Assembly (NCBI GenBank): GCA_963751395.1
Contig: CAVVUC010000001.1
Location: forward strand, 62,001-126,000
From: CAVVUC01 sp963751395
GTDB taxonomy: Bacteria; Verrucomicrobiota; Verrucomicrobiia; Chthoniobacterales; Chthoniobacteraceae
Length of the DNA stretch: 64,000 nt
Direction of reading: 5' to 3'
Part shown: in pieces, positions 52,296 through 62,368 of the stretch
Layout of the letters: every line of letters begins with the position of its first letter
Numbering within the stretch: the stretch's first letter is position 1
Position numbers and translations under genes: made by a program
The notes under the pieces: model-generated
What the model was told of the DNA's origin: nothing
What the model saw: the letters and a program-made list of their open reading frames with translations, nothing else
The model's database searches: none

Positions 52296-54234
52296 GTGCG
52301 CCCGTGAAGCGGGCGTCAACGCGGGTGGAAGTCCCGCCGGTGCAATTAGACGGTTCAGCACCGCAGACCGTGCCAACTGCGTCGCCGCGAGGCGGGGTGG
52401 GGAGCAGGCATGGAGTCGAACCGGCAGGTCGCAATGCACAGATGAACCACATAAATGAGCCTCGAAAAACACTCCCGGCAGCCGAGCCTCTCAAGAGTGG
52501 GCGAAGGCCGCAGAGTCGAGACCCAGACCAACCGTCGTGGGTTTTGACAATGGACCGGCGGGGTCTGCGTGGGCGACATGTCGCGAAGTGACGCGCGGGT
52601 AAACGGGGAGATCTGTCATGGCGGGTAAGCAAGACTCAACTGGCGGCACAACCCCAACAAAGGGGAAGGCCGTGCAGGCCAGGACAGAAGTCGGAGGCGT
52701 TCGTAGTAGTGATAATCCCGTGCCGGACCTCTGGTTCGGGCAACCCGCGGGGGAGCGAAGGGACGCCACTTGTTCCGCAGGAGCGAAGCGCAGGGAAGGA
52801 CGTGGTGACGGCCCGCGAGGGCTACCAGCACCCGAGAAAGTCCGGCAACTGCAAATCACCCTGTATCGGAAAGCGAAGTCCAAGCCGGAATACCGGTTCT
52901 GGAGTCTATATGGAGAAGTGCAACGCGCCAACGTGCTGGCAGCAGCTTGGCGGCGCGTGAAAGCGAATGCAGGAGCGGCGGGGGTGGATGGAGTGAGCAT
53001 CGAGGAACTCGCCGCCGATGCGCAGGTGGAAGCCGCGTGGCTGAACGCGCTGCAAGAGGAGCTTCACTGCAAAACGTACCGGCCCGCGCCGGTGCGCAGG
53101 GTGAAGATTCCCAAAGCCAGTGGAGGGTTTCGTGGGTTGGGGATTCCCACGGTGAAAGACCGCGTGGTGCAGATGGCGGTGTATCTGGTGCTGATGCCGA
53201 TCTTCGAGGCGGACTTCCATCCGCGCTCCTTCGGTTTTCGGCCCGGACGGGGCGCCCACCAGGCGGTGGAGGTAATCCGGGAGGCATTGCGCATGGGCAA
53301 GACCGAGGTGGTCGATGCCGATCTGGGGCAATACTTCGACACGATCCCGCATCGGAAGCTGATGCGGCAGGTGGCCCGGCGGGTGAGCGACGGGATGATC
53401 CTGAAACTCATCAAAGCCTGGCTGCGCGCGCCGATCGTCGAGGAAGAGCAAGGCGGAGGCCGGAGGATGAAGGCCAACCCCTGTGGCACCCCGCAGGGCG
53501 GCGTCATCTCTCCCTTGCTGGCCAACATCTACCTTCATCCGCTGGATGAGGGCGTGAATGAATGCCGGCAAAAGCCGCGGATGGTGCGGTATGCGGACGA
53601 TCTGGTGATCCTCTGTCGGCCCGGAGAAGGAGAGGGGATGAAGGAGCGGCTGGCTCGGTGGCTGCAAAGCCGGGGGCTGGCCCTGAACGAAACCAAGACC
53701 CGAGTGCTCCAGAGCTGCGCGAGCGGCTTTGAGTTCCTGGGTTTCACCTTCCGCTGGCAGCAGTCGAAGAAGGGAACGCCGTATGTGCATACCGAGCCGA
53801 GCGCCGGCGCAGAGCAGGCGCTCCGGGACCGGGTGCGTGAACTCACCCGGCGTCCCACCACCTGGAGAGCGACTGGCGAGGTTGTGCGCGAGATCAACCA
53901 AGTGACCCGTGGCTGGAGCAACTACTTTGCTTTGGCCCACCACCACCGGAGCTTCGGGCAGATGAATCACTTCATCGCCCACCGGCTGCGGCAATGGTTA
54001 TGGCGCAAGCACGGGAATCCCTCGGGGAAATACCAGCGCTGGCCGGACCGCGAACTCTTCACCACGTATGGACTCTATCACCTGCCGGCGACGCTGGCGT
54101 AAGACATCGCAAACCGACAAAGGAACTCGGAAAGCCGGATGCGGGAAAACCGCCCGTCCGGTTTGATGAGGGGCGGGAAGCAGACGGTCACTGGCCCGCG
54201 GGCCTCTCAATCCGTCGCTTCCCGCCTACTCTAC
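52296..54234 (+). mobile_element. Group II intron, bacterial class C-like, copy 2 (1939 bp)
   Basis: Same boundaries as copy 1: GTGCG start and ...CTACTCTAC end, with domain V at 54131-54164. The only difference I found is C at 53508 against T at 32581. The 5' exons differ (…GCTCTTG here, …CCTATTG at copy 1), but about 45 bp of 3' exon are shared, apart from a 4-base gap. It lies between genes D and E. Confidence 0.9.
52618..54102 (+). CDS. ltrA: Group II intron reverse transcriptase/maturase, copy 2
   Basis: The 494-aa product is identical to the protein at 31691-33175. The single nucleotide difference is silent (ATC for ATT, Ile). The YADD catalytic motif and maturase domain are intact, so both copies could supply splicing and mobility to each other. 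The near-perfect identity points to a very recent copying event or to gene conversion. Confidence 0.95.
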   Translation: MAGKQDSTGGTTPTKGKAVQARTEVGGVRSSDNPVPDLWFGQPAGERRDATCSAGAKRREGRGDGPRGLPAPEKVRQLQITLYRKAKSKPEYRFWSLYGEVQRANVLAAAWRRVKANAGAAGVDGVSIEELAADAQVEAAWLNALQEELHCKTYRPAPVRRVKIPKASGGFRGLGIPTVKDRVVQMAVYLVLMPIFEADFHPRSFGFRPGRGAHQAVEVIREALRMGKTEVVDADLGQYFDTIPHRKLMRQVARRVSDGMILKLIKAWLRAPIVEEEQGGGRRMKANPCGTPQGGVISPLLANIYLHPLDEGVNECRQKPRMVRYADDLVILCRPGEGEGMKERLARWLQSRGLALNETKTRVLQSCASGFEFLGFTFRWQQSKKGTPYVHTEPSAGAEQALRDRVRELTRRPTTWRATGEVVREINQVTRGWSNYFALAHHHRSFGQMNHFIAHRLRQWLWRKHGNPSGKYQRWPDRELFTTYGLYHLPATLA

Positions 54235-54347
54235 ATCTTAATCCTCGTTCTTGGAGCGGGAGCAGGAATAAGAATAGGAGTAAGAACCAGATTGGTTCAA
54301 TGGAACTGCGGATTTTAGGATCAACGCTCTTTCCCGCCGGCCTCAAC

Positions 54348-54375
54348 GTGGCCGGCTACAGGTGGCCGGCTACAG
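54348..54375 (+). repeat. 14-bp tandem repeat, two units, before leader 4
   Basis: Two exact GTGGCCGGCTACAG units that end at the start of leader 4. Same unit as the six-copy array at 37756-37839. Confidence 0.9.
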
Positions 54376-54516
54376 GTGGGACCCCATAAAATTTGCACGA
54401 ATTGTCACCTAAAATGCACGCAGTGTCGTTGTCAGGGGTTCTCGAAATTCGTAAGATGCTGTTCACGTTTGAGGACTTGCCCCGCCATAATTGCCAAAAA
54501 ATAACTCCAGCATCCC
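54376..54516 (+). promoter_or_regulatory. Conserved PEP-CTERM gene leader, copy 4
   Basis: TGCACG-N4-GTC half-sites at 54394 and 54415, again 21 bp apart. Upstream, GGTTCAATGGAACTGCGGA and GGATCAA match the region before leader 1, so leaders 1 and 4 share a longer duplicated block. Confidence 0.75.
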
Positions 54517-57500
54517 ATGAAAACCAAATCCAATCCGTTCCTCCGCTTCACGCTTCTTGCCGCCACCGCCGCCCTGACCTGCGCGTCGTTTCTCGGATCC
54601 GCCGCTCTGTCACAGGCGACTCTCCTCGTCGCGGAAGACTTCAATGGCTCCAGCACGGGCTTGAATGGTTCGTGGTCAGATCTCAACGTCAGTGGTGGTG
54701 TCGCGACAGGGAACAATCCTTCATCTGTAGGCCTTTCCACCTCTTTTGCTTCCTCCGGAACACTCTGGGTGTCCTTCGACTGGGGCTACGCTGTTGACCC
54801 ATCAGAAGGCGCTTCCTACGGCGGACTCACGTTTTATATTGGCGGGAGTGAAAAGTTCTTGATCGGCAACACCTGGCCAGGAACGGGCCACGATCTATGG
54901 CAAATGAGTGGTTCTGCCCAGACGTCAGAAGTGAATTACGGCGGTATGAAAACCGGCGTTGCCAAGATCACGCTGGGCGAAGGTGCAACCAGCACCATCG
55001 AGCTGTGGGTGGGCACGACCGGCTCTCCTGTTGATGTGAGTGGCGCTGCGATAGCGACGTCAACAGGTCGTGAACTCGCAGGCGTGAATGGACTTCGCAT
55101 CAATGGTGGTGATTTCGGTAATGGTGCAAACACCCAAAGTTTTGATAACTTGCTCATCGGAACCGCCCTGCTCGATGTCGATGCGACCCGCAGCACGGCT
55201 ATTTGGACGAATACAGCCGGTGGCACATGGAGCACGGCGGGCAACTGGCTCGACAATGTTGTGGGCGGCGGCAGCGGCAAGACCGCCGATTTCAACACGC
55301 TGAACATTACCGCGGACACCACGGTCGATCTCGATTCGGCGCTGACGATCGGCAACCTGGTCTTTGGCGACACGGATACTTCGTCGGCCTTTGGCTGGAC
55401 GCTGGACAACAACGGGAGCGGGAGCAACATTCTGACCTTGGCCGGCGCGACGCCAACCATCACGGTGAACGCGCTCGGCGACACGAAGACGGTGACGATC
55501 AGCGCGGAAGTCGCCGGCACGGCGGGCCTCACCAAATCCGGCACCGGCACGCTGACCCTCACCGGCTCCAACACCTACACCGGCGCAACCACGATTTCCG
55601 CCGGCACCTTGAGCGCGAGCAACATCGTGGTCAGCGGCGGAACCAGCAACCTGGGCAACGAGACATCGGCGGTGACCTTGGGCGCGGCCACGACGCAGGG
55701 CACGCTCTCCTACACCGGCAACAGCGCCACCTACACCCGTGGCTTCACCATCGGCGGCGCGGGCGGTGGGCGGCTGGACGTGACAACTTCCGGTCAAACC
55801 CTCACGGTGAATAGCGGAGATGTCACCGGCACCGGACTGTTCACCGTCGGCGGCGCGGGCAATACCACGATCAACGCGAACCTCACACATACCGGCGGCC
55901 TGACGAAAGCGGACGCCGGCACGCTGACCCTCACCGGCTCCAACACCTACACCGGCGCAACCACGATTTCCGCCGGCACCTTGAGTGCGAGCAACATCGT
56001 GGTCAGCAGCGGAACCAGCAACCTGGGCAACGCGACATCGGCGGTGATCTTGGGCGCGGCCGAGACGCAGGGCACGCTCTCCTACACCGGCAACAGCGCC
56101 ACCTACACCCGTGGCTTCACCATCGGCGGCGCGGGCGGCGGGCGCGTGGACGTGACGACTTCCGGACAAACCCTCCAGGTGGATACAGTAGGTGTCACCG
56201 GCACTGGCCTGTTCACCGTCGGCGGCGCGGGCAATACCACGATCAACGCGAACCTCACCCATACCGGCGGGCTGACGAAAGCGGACGCCGGCACCTTGAC
56301 GCTCACCGGCGCGAATACCTACTCCGGCGGGACAACGGTCGATGGCGGGCGTCTGGTGTTCCAGGATAGCACCACCGGCGGACACAACTACGCCACCAAT
56401 ACCGGCGCGACGCTGGAGTTCAACGTGACCACGGGCAACAAACAGCTCAATGGCGGCAGCATCACGGGCGGCGGCACTCTCGTGAAAAGCGGCGCAGGCC
56501 AGCTCTTGCTCGGCGCAAACGGCAGCCCGCAGACCGTGGCCATGAGCAGCGGCAGCCTGATCGACGTGCAAGGCGGGCTCATGCGCAATGAATACGGCAA
56601 CGACGGTTGGGGCGGCAACCTGGCGGACGTGAACGTCGCCGGTGGCGCTTACCTCGACCTGTGGGACGGCAACATCACCGTGGACGCCATCACCGGCAGC
56701 GGCACGATCAACAAGGCGTGGTCAGGCACACACACCCTCACCGTCGGCGTGGACAACGGCAGCGACACCTTCAGCGGCACGATCTCCAACAATGCCGGCG
56801 GTTACGGCGGCATCGGTGGCGGCACGCTCAACCTCGTCAAATCCGGCACCGGCACCCAGACGCTCTCCGGCGCGAATAGCTACACCGGCACGACCACCAT
56901 CAGCAGCGGCACGCTGAAGTTGCAGGGCGATGCGTTCTCCACCACGGCACGCGCCTACACGATTGCCTCGGGCGCGGTGCTAAACATCGACGGCAACACC
57001 GGTATTGCATCCGGCAACACGACCCTCAGCGGCAGCGGCACTCTGCGTATTAGCGGCGGGGCACTGGCGAACGGAACCGGTTCCGGACGCAACATCAGCA
57101 TGGAGCTGGACAGTGGAGCGATGATTGACATCCAGTCTGGCGCCACTATGCAAAATGGCGGCTGGCAGAGCATGACGTGGACCAACAACAGGGCCGACAT
57201 GCAGGTGGACGGCTCGTTTGACATCTGGGACGGGAACCCGGTAAAAATAGATGCACTGACCGGCTCGGGTTCAGTTGCTAAAAGCCACACAGGGAATTCG
57301 CCCACCTTGCTGACAGTCGGTGTCGATAACGGCGGAGGAACCTTTAGCGGCACGATTACCAATGCAACTGGTGGTCAAATCGCCTTCACCAAGGACGGCA
57401 CCGGGACGCAAGTTCTCTCCGGCGCGAACACCTACACCGGCGCGACCACGATCAGCGCGGGCACGCTGCAAATCGGTGGCGGCAGCACGACCGGCAGCCT

Positions 57501-60500
57501 TTCCTCCAGCAGTGCCATCACCAACAATGGCAATTTCACCATCAACCGCAACAACGCGGTAGCCCAAGGCACGGACTTCAGCAGCGCTGCCATCACCGGC
57601 AGCGGCTCGCTGACTCAAGCGGGCACCGGGACAACCAAGCTCACCGGAGCGAATACCTACAGCGGTGGCACCACGATTAACAACGGTACCCTGGAGGCAG
57701 CACGAGGCACTTTGGGCACGGGGGCGGTGGAGATCAACAATGGAGGCACGCTGTATGCCAATGACCAGTGGGTCCTCTGCGGTGCCAACCCGTATGGCGT
57801 CAGCGAGCGGAATATCGGCACGTTGACGATCGACGCCGGCGGCACGCTGCACCTCGATGAGACCAACGGCTTTGCCAACGGTGCCACGAACCTCATTCTC
57901 AACGGTGGCTCGGTCACCGGCGGATTCAACAGTGACGTCCGGGGTGCTCTCTTTCTTTACAATGGAAACGAGCAAATCACTGCGGGCGGTGCGACCACCT
58001 CCACAATCGGCGTCAGCATCGGTGTGACGGGTAGCAACAACACGATCACCGTTGATGGTGGCAGCACGCTGAACATCACGGGGAAGGTGAAGGACTCCGA
58101 TTGGAATGGCAACGGGAGCACCCCCGGCGGCTTCATCAAATCGGGCACGGGCACGCTGACGCTCTCCGGCGCGAACAGCTACAGCGGCGGAACCACGGTC
58201 AACAGCGGGACGCTGTCCCTGGCAGCGGCGGGGGCATTGCCCTCGGGAAGCGGCGTGGCCATTGGTGCCGGTGGAAAGCTCTCCAATGACGCGCCATCCG
58301 GGACCTCGTTTGCTTTGAACGGGCTGACGCTTACCGGCGGCGAGTTGGCGGCGACGAGCACTCCGGATACCAGTCTGGGCAATTTCTACTTGAATGGGGA
58401 TGTGACCGTGAGCGGCAGCACGCGCTCGACCATATCCGCCGATCTGCGGGTGGTTTCCAACCAGACCCGGGACTTCAACGTGGGTTCCACGGGGGATCCT
58501 AGCGGAGTGGACCTGTTGATCTCGGGCAAACTGGGCCACCAGAACAACGTGGCGTGGGCGTATGCCACCAAATCGGGATCCGGCACGATGAAACTGAGCG
58601 GCACCAACGAGATCGGGGGGATGACGGTGAACGCAGGCCGCCTGATTCTGGAGGACAATGCGATCGGCTGGACCTTCCCGGCCCAGGGCCTGACGAACAA
58701 TTCCCAGTTGGAGTTCAGCGTGACCAGCGGCTCACGCAGTTTCACGCCTGGCTTCGGTGGCACCGGGGCTCTTTTCAAGACCGGCACCGGCACGATGACC
58801 CTCTCCGGCAACAATACCTACACGGGTGCCACCACGATCAACGGCGGCACCCTGATCGCCGGCGCGGGCGGCGTGGCCAAGGGCGCGGTGACCATCGCCT
58901 CCGGCGCGACGCTTTCCACCACCTCCGCCGCCAGCACCGGATTGGCGGCGCTTTATTACAACAACGGCTCCATTAACCAGGCCGACATCGCCAGTCTCCC
59001 CGCCCTGCTGAACCATTTCGGTGCCAACAGCCCGGCTCCCTCGCTGGTGCAAACCACCACCTCGATGAACTTTGGGGACTCCGGCTCCGCCACCAGTTTC
59101 CCGTCCCCCTATACCAGCGGCGCGAAAAACTTTGAGTCATTCTACTCCGGCAAGGTGAACATCGGCACCGGGGGCACCTACACCTTCAACACCAGCAGCG
59201 ATGACGGCTCGATGCTCTTTATCGACGGGCAGGTGGTGGTGACGAACAACAACTTCCAAGGAGTCACCACGAAGACCGGCTCCATCTCGCTCTCGTCCGG
59301 GATGCACGACATCGTCATCGCCTACAATCAGGGCGACGGCGGCTACGGCATGAACGCGCAAATGAGCGGCGCGGACAACACCACGATGGTGGACATCACC
59401 ACCGGCAACGCCAGCATCACGCCCGATCTCGTCGTCGGCTCGCTCGCGGGCGGTGGGAATGTGGTGCTGAGCACGGGCAACCTGATCACCGGCATCGACA
59501 ACAGCAGCACGAACCTCACCGGCACCATCTCCGGCATCGGCAGTCTGACGAAATTCGGCACCGGCACCCAGACGCTTTCCGGCACAAACACCTACACCGG
59601 TGCGACCAAGATCATCGCAGGCACTCTGCAACTCGGCGATGGCGGCACGACCGGCAGCCTTTCCACCGGCAGCGCCATCACGAACAACGGCAACTTCACC
59701 ATCAACCGCAGCAACGCGGTGACCCAAGGCACGGACTTCAGCGGTGCGGCCATCACCGGCAGCGGCTCGCTGACCCAAGCGGGCAGCGGGACCACCACGC
59801 TCACTGGCGCGAACACCTACAGCGGCGGCACCACAATCACCGCAGGCACGCTGCAGTTGGGTGACGGCACCAGCGGAAAAGACGGTTCGTTGGTCGGCAA
59901 TATCACCGACAACGCTGCGTTGGTTTACAACTTGTTCGGCAACCAGACGGTTGGCGGCGCGATCAGTGGAACGGGCACGCTGACCAAGTCCGGCGCGGGC
60001 ACGCTCACCCTCACCGCTTCGAACAGCTACACCGGGGCGACCACGGTCAGTGGGGGCACGTTGCGCCTCCAAGGTTCGGGTGCTCCACTCCTGACGGACA
60101 ACTTCACGGCGACCGGAAACCCCGATACTGGCAACTTAGATTACAACCTCGCCAACCGCCAGACCGGAACTTCGGCGACGCAATCATGGACAAAGACCGG
60201 CAACGCGCAGGTGGGGAACTCTACTGATGTCCAACAACCGACGGGCACGGGTGGAAATTACCTGCTGCTCGCATTTGGCGGCAGCGCCAAACTCGGCGCA
60301 CTGTCCTTGTCCTCCACCAATGTGACAGGACCGCTGAAGATCAACTTCGATATGTTCAAAGGCAGCGTCGTCAACGACGACGAATGGACCAGTTTCGCCA
60401 TGACCTCGACAGGCAGTGGCCACCCCGTTGCGGGCTCCGGCGAGGTTGGCTTCCTGTATCGCAAGAGCACAGGGATTCAGATTTTCAACAATGGAGCCGC

Positions 60501-61773
60501 GATGGAGAGCTTTAGCTCCACCTCCGGCGGCGATAGTTTCGCCTTCTACCTCGCGGATTCAGCCGGCACGGGTTCGCCGTTTGCCGGCAACGGCACGCGG
60601 CTCATCGTCACTCAAGGCGGGGGTGTTCTCGGCAGTTATACGCTCAATACTGGAATGGGAACCAGCTACCTGGCGTTCGGCACGGCTGGAGGCACCGGCA
60701 CTAACGCAATCATTGGCGGCGTGGATAATCTGGGGATCAATCTGCAGCAGACGAACATCCTCGCCCCCTCGACCCGGGTAAACCTCACCACAACCGGTGC
60801 GAGCCTCGAGTTGGACAACGTCGCGCAAACCATCGCCGGGCTTGATGGCGTTGCCGGCACGACCGTTGCGATGGGGCCGCTCTCCCGCCTCACGGTCAAT
60901 GAAACCACCGCCAGCGCGTTCGGTGGGGTCATCTCCGGCACCTTGGCCGGTCTCACCAAGTCAGGCTCCGGCACGCTGACACTCTCCGCATCGAACAGCT
61001 ACACCGGCGGGACGACCCTGAATGCCGGGACGCTCATTTTGGGGAACAACTACGCGCTCGGCACCACCGGCACCCTGACCATGAACGGCGGCGACCTTGC
61101 ATCGAGTGCTAGTGGCTGGTCGATTGTCAACCCGGTCGTCGTGACCGGCACCATCGGCGGGATAACCGGCGACAACAACCTGACATTCACCGGAGCCGCC
61201 AGCGGCACAGGCACGCTCAATGTGAATCTGAGCAATGCGTCGAAGACCATGACGGTGAATCCCACATCGGGCGAATTCGCTCCGGGGAAGATCAAGCTGA
61301 CCCAGGGCACGCTGGTGCTCGGCGGCAGCAACGTGATTGGTAACGACACGAAGATCGACCTTGCGGGCGGGACGTTCAACGTGAACGAGAAGACGGACTC
61401 GGTCGGGGCGCTGACGCTGTCGCAGGACTCGAAGATCGACTTCAAAAACATTGCGACGGCGAGCACGCTCACGTTTTCTTCGCTCGAGAGCTATACAAGC
61501 GGCAAGATGCTGACGATCATGAACTGGTCGGGCGGCTACAGTGGCGGCACGAACACGCATTTGGTGATCAGCGGCAATCCCGGGGTGTCGTTTCTGGGCA
61601 ACGTGCAGTTCAGCGGCGGATACAGTCAGGGAGCATCGTGGAATTCCAGCACTGGTGAACTCGCCCCGATCCCCGAGCCGGCCACGATCATCGGCGCGTT
61701 TGCCTTCCTCGGCTTGGTCGTCCTGCGCGAGCAACGCAAGGCGCAGTCCAGACGACGCGCGACACAAAAGTAG
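54517..61773 (+). CDS. Giant PEP-CTERM surface protein E (2418 aa), PA14-like and lectin-like domains
   Basis: The largest of the five. A signal peptide of about 33 residues is followed by a ~200-residue N-terminal lectin-like domain (LLVAEDFNGSSTGLNGSW) not seen in the others. The body is a long series of autotransporter-associated repeats (LTKSGTGTLTLTGSNTYTG-type), including a tandem ~115-residue duplication near 350-590. A PA14-like domain lies at about 1471-1628 and a lectin-like domain at 1854-2074, the latter shared with C. The C-terminus is IPEPATIIGAFAFLGLVVL then REQRK, the subtype of protein C. Blocks match A, C and D, so it looks like a mosaic assembled from its neighbours. Probably an exosortase-processed adhesin or matrix protein. 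Confidence 0.9.
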   Translation: MKTKSNPFLRFTLLAATAALTCASFLGSAALSQATLLVAEDFNGSSTGLNGSWSDLNVSGGVATGNNPSSVGLSTSFASSGTLWVSFDWGYAVDPSEGASYGGLTFYIGGSEKFLIGNTWPGTGHDLWQMSGSAQTSEVNYGGMKTGVAKITLGEGATSTIELWVGTTGSPVDVSGAAIATSTGRELAGVNGLRINGGDFGNGANTQSFDNLLIGTALLDVDATRSTAIWTNTAGGTWSTAGNWLDNVVGGGSGKTADFNTLNITADTTVDLDSALTIGNLVFGDTDTSSAFGWTLDNNGSGSNILTLAGATPTITVNALGDTKTVTISAEVAGTAGLTKSGTGTLTLTGSNTYTGATTISAGTLSASNIVVSGGTSNLGNETSAVTLGAATTQGTLSYTGNSATYTRGFTIGGAGGGRLDVTTSGQTLTVNSGDVTGTGLFTVGGAGNTTINANLTHTGGLTKADAGTLTLTGSNTYTGATTISAGTLSASNIVVSSGTSNLGNATSAVILGAAETQGTLSYTGNSATYTRGFTIGGAGGGRVDVTTSGQTLQVDTVGVTGTGLFTVGGAGNTTINANLTHTGGLTKADAGTLTLTGANTYSGGTTVDGGRLVFQDSTTGGHNYATNTGATLEFNVTTGNKQLNGGSITGGGTLVKSGAGQLLLGANGSPQTVAMSSGSLIDVQGGLMRNEYGNDGWGGNLADVNVAGGAYLDLWDGNITVDAITGSGTINKAWSGTHTLTVGVDNGSDTFSGTISNNAGGYGGIGGGTLNLVKSGTGTQTLSGANSYTGTTTISSGTLKLQGDAFSTTARAYTIASGAVLNIDGNTGIASGNTTLSGSGTLRISGGALANGTGSGRNISMELDSGAMIDIQSGATMQNGGWQSMTWTNNRADMQVDGSFDIWDGNPVKIDALTGSGSVAKSHTGNSPTLLTVGVDNGGGTFSGTITNATGGQIAFTKDGTGTQVLSGANTYTGATTISAGTLQIGGGSTTGSLSSSSAITNNGNFTINRNNAVAQGTDFSSAAITGSGSLTQAGTGTTKLTGANTYSGGTTINNGTLEAARGTLGTGAVEINNGGTLYANDQWVLCGANPYGVSERNIGTLTIDAGGTLHLDETNGFANGATNLILNGGSVTGGFNSDVRGALFLYNGNEQITAGGATTSTIGVSIGVTGSNNTITVDGGSTLNITGKVKDSDWNGNGSTPGGFIKSGTGTLTLSGANSYSGGTTVNSGTLSLAAAGALPSGSGVAIGAGGKLSNDAPSGTSFALNGLTLTGGELAATSTPDTSLGNFYLNGDVTVSGSTRSTISADLRVVSNQTRDFNVGSTGDPSGVDLLISGKLGHQNNVAWAYATKSGSGTMKLSGTNEIGGMTVNAGRLILEDNAIGWTFPAQGLTNNSQLEFSVTSGSRSFTPGFGGTGALFKTGTGTMTLSGNNTYTGATTINGGTLIAGAGGVAKGAVTIASGATLSTTSAASTGLAALYYNNGSINQADIASLPALLNHFGANSPAPSLVQTTTSMNFGDSGSATSFPSPYTSGAKNFESFYSGKVNIGTGGTYTFNTSSDDGSMLFIDGQVVVTNNNFQGVTTKTGSISLSSGMHDIVIAYNQGDGGYGMNAQMSGADNTTMVDITTGNASITPDLVVGSLAGGGNVVLSTGNLITGIDNSSTNLTGTISGIGSLTKFGTGTQTLSGTNTYTGATKIIAGTLQLGDGGTTGSLSTGSAITNNGNFTINRSNAVTQGTDFSGAAITGSGSLTQAGSGTTTLTGANTYSGGTTITAGTLQLGDGTSGKDGSLVGNITDNAALVYNLFGNQTVGGAISGTGTLTKSGAGTLTLTASNSYTGATTVSGGTLRLQGSGAPLLTDNFTATGNPDTGNLDYNLANRQTGTSATQSWTKTGNAQVGNSTDVQQPTGTGGNYLLLAFGGSAKLGALSLSSTNVTGPLKINFDMFKGSVVNDDEWTSFAMTSTGSGHPVAGSGEVGFLYRKSTGIQIFNNGAAMESFSSTSGGDSFAFYLADSAGTGSPFAGNGTRLIVTQGGGVLGSYTLNTGMGTSYLAFGTAGGTGTNAIIGGVDNLGINLQQTNILAPSTRVNLTTTGASLELDNVAQTIAGLDGVAGTTVAMGPLSRLTVNETTASAFGGVISGTLAGLTKSGSGTLTLSASNSYTGGTTLNAGTLILGNNYALGTTGTLTMNGGDLASSASGWSIVNPVVVTGTIGGITGDNNLTFTGAASGTGTLNVNLSNASKTMTVNPTSGEFAPGKIKLTQGTLVLGGSNVIGNDTKIDLAGGTFNVNEKTDSVGALTLSQDSKIDFKNIATASTLTFSSLESYTSGKMLTIMNWSGGYSGGTNTHLVISGNPGVSFLGNVQFSGGYSQGASWNSSTGELAPIPEPATIIGAFAFLGLVVLREQRKAQSRRRATQK

Positions 61774-61847
61774 GCACCGGCTGAGGTCACCAACCATTTC
61801 AATATCGTGACAACCCAAATCCACCCACCCGGAAAAAAGTCATGTGA

Positions 61848-62072
61848 GCAGCGTCATCGTCCGTCACCGCCAACGCGACCACGAACCTATACGCGAGCCA
61901 GACGCTTGCGTCCCTGACCAATGCCGATGGCGTGGAGGAGAGCTTTGGCGGCGGGCTGCCATTGGCCGGCGGCGGAGCGGCACATCCGCCCGTCGTTCCC
62001 GAGCCGTGCTCGATCGGCCAACAGCTCGCCGGCACGCCCGGGCTGGCGTCCCGCCGGTGCCGAATCGCCTGA
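61848..62072 (+). pseudogene. Decayed 3' end of another PEP-CTERM gene
   Basis: An open stretch without a start codon reads SSVTANATTNLYASQTLASL, then PPVVPEPCSIGQQLAGTPGL and ASRRCRIA before TGA. The spacing of VPEP, a hydrophobic segment and an Arg-rich end is that of a PEP-CTERM anchor. Polar substitutions (QQ, TP, C) break the membrane segment. A stop lies just upstream at 61845, so only the tail survives. Its sequence is unlike the A/B/D and C/E anchors, so it comes from a different family member. Confidence 0.6.
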
Positions 62073-62368
62073 TTTTTTGAAAACCTTCCATAAATTTCTT
62101 GACGAGAAGCTGGCCCGGAGTTTCTTGACGTGGGTTCCCCGTCGGGGGCCGCGCGTCTCCTCCGTTTCAGAAGGGCGCTGCGGCGATCCCCGCCGCCAAT
62201 TCCACCCTCACCGCAGAATCCTCCCAGGCCACCTTTGAAAATCACCCGCATGCCCCACCTGGGCCTCCACTCCTTCCGGCACTTTCCAGCGCTTCGCACC
62301 CGCCGGGATCGAAATGCCCGCGCGGCCATTTCCCGGGCTGCGGAAGCCGCACCCGGAAACCGCGCGCC
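62073..62368 (+). other. Non-coding gap before the SAM-domain gene
   Basis: No supported gene. A direct repeat TTTCTTGACG occurs at 62095-62104 and 62121-62130; each copy includes a -35-like TTGACG, but neither has a convincing -10 box. A short CCCCGTCGGGG palindrome follows the second copy. This is the likely control region of the next gene. Confidence 0.3.

Noticed and set aside
51830..52458. Short plus-strand ORFs in the palindrome and intron 5' region
   Set aside because: They are read from a non-coding repeat and the intron's structured leader; no family or ribosome site supports them.
33847..61773. Classical type V autotransporters
   Set aside because: The repeats carry the autotransporter-associated name, but no C-terminal beta-barrel is present in any of the five. 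Each ends in a PEP-CTERM anchor instead.
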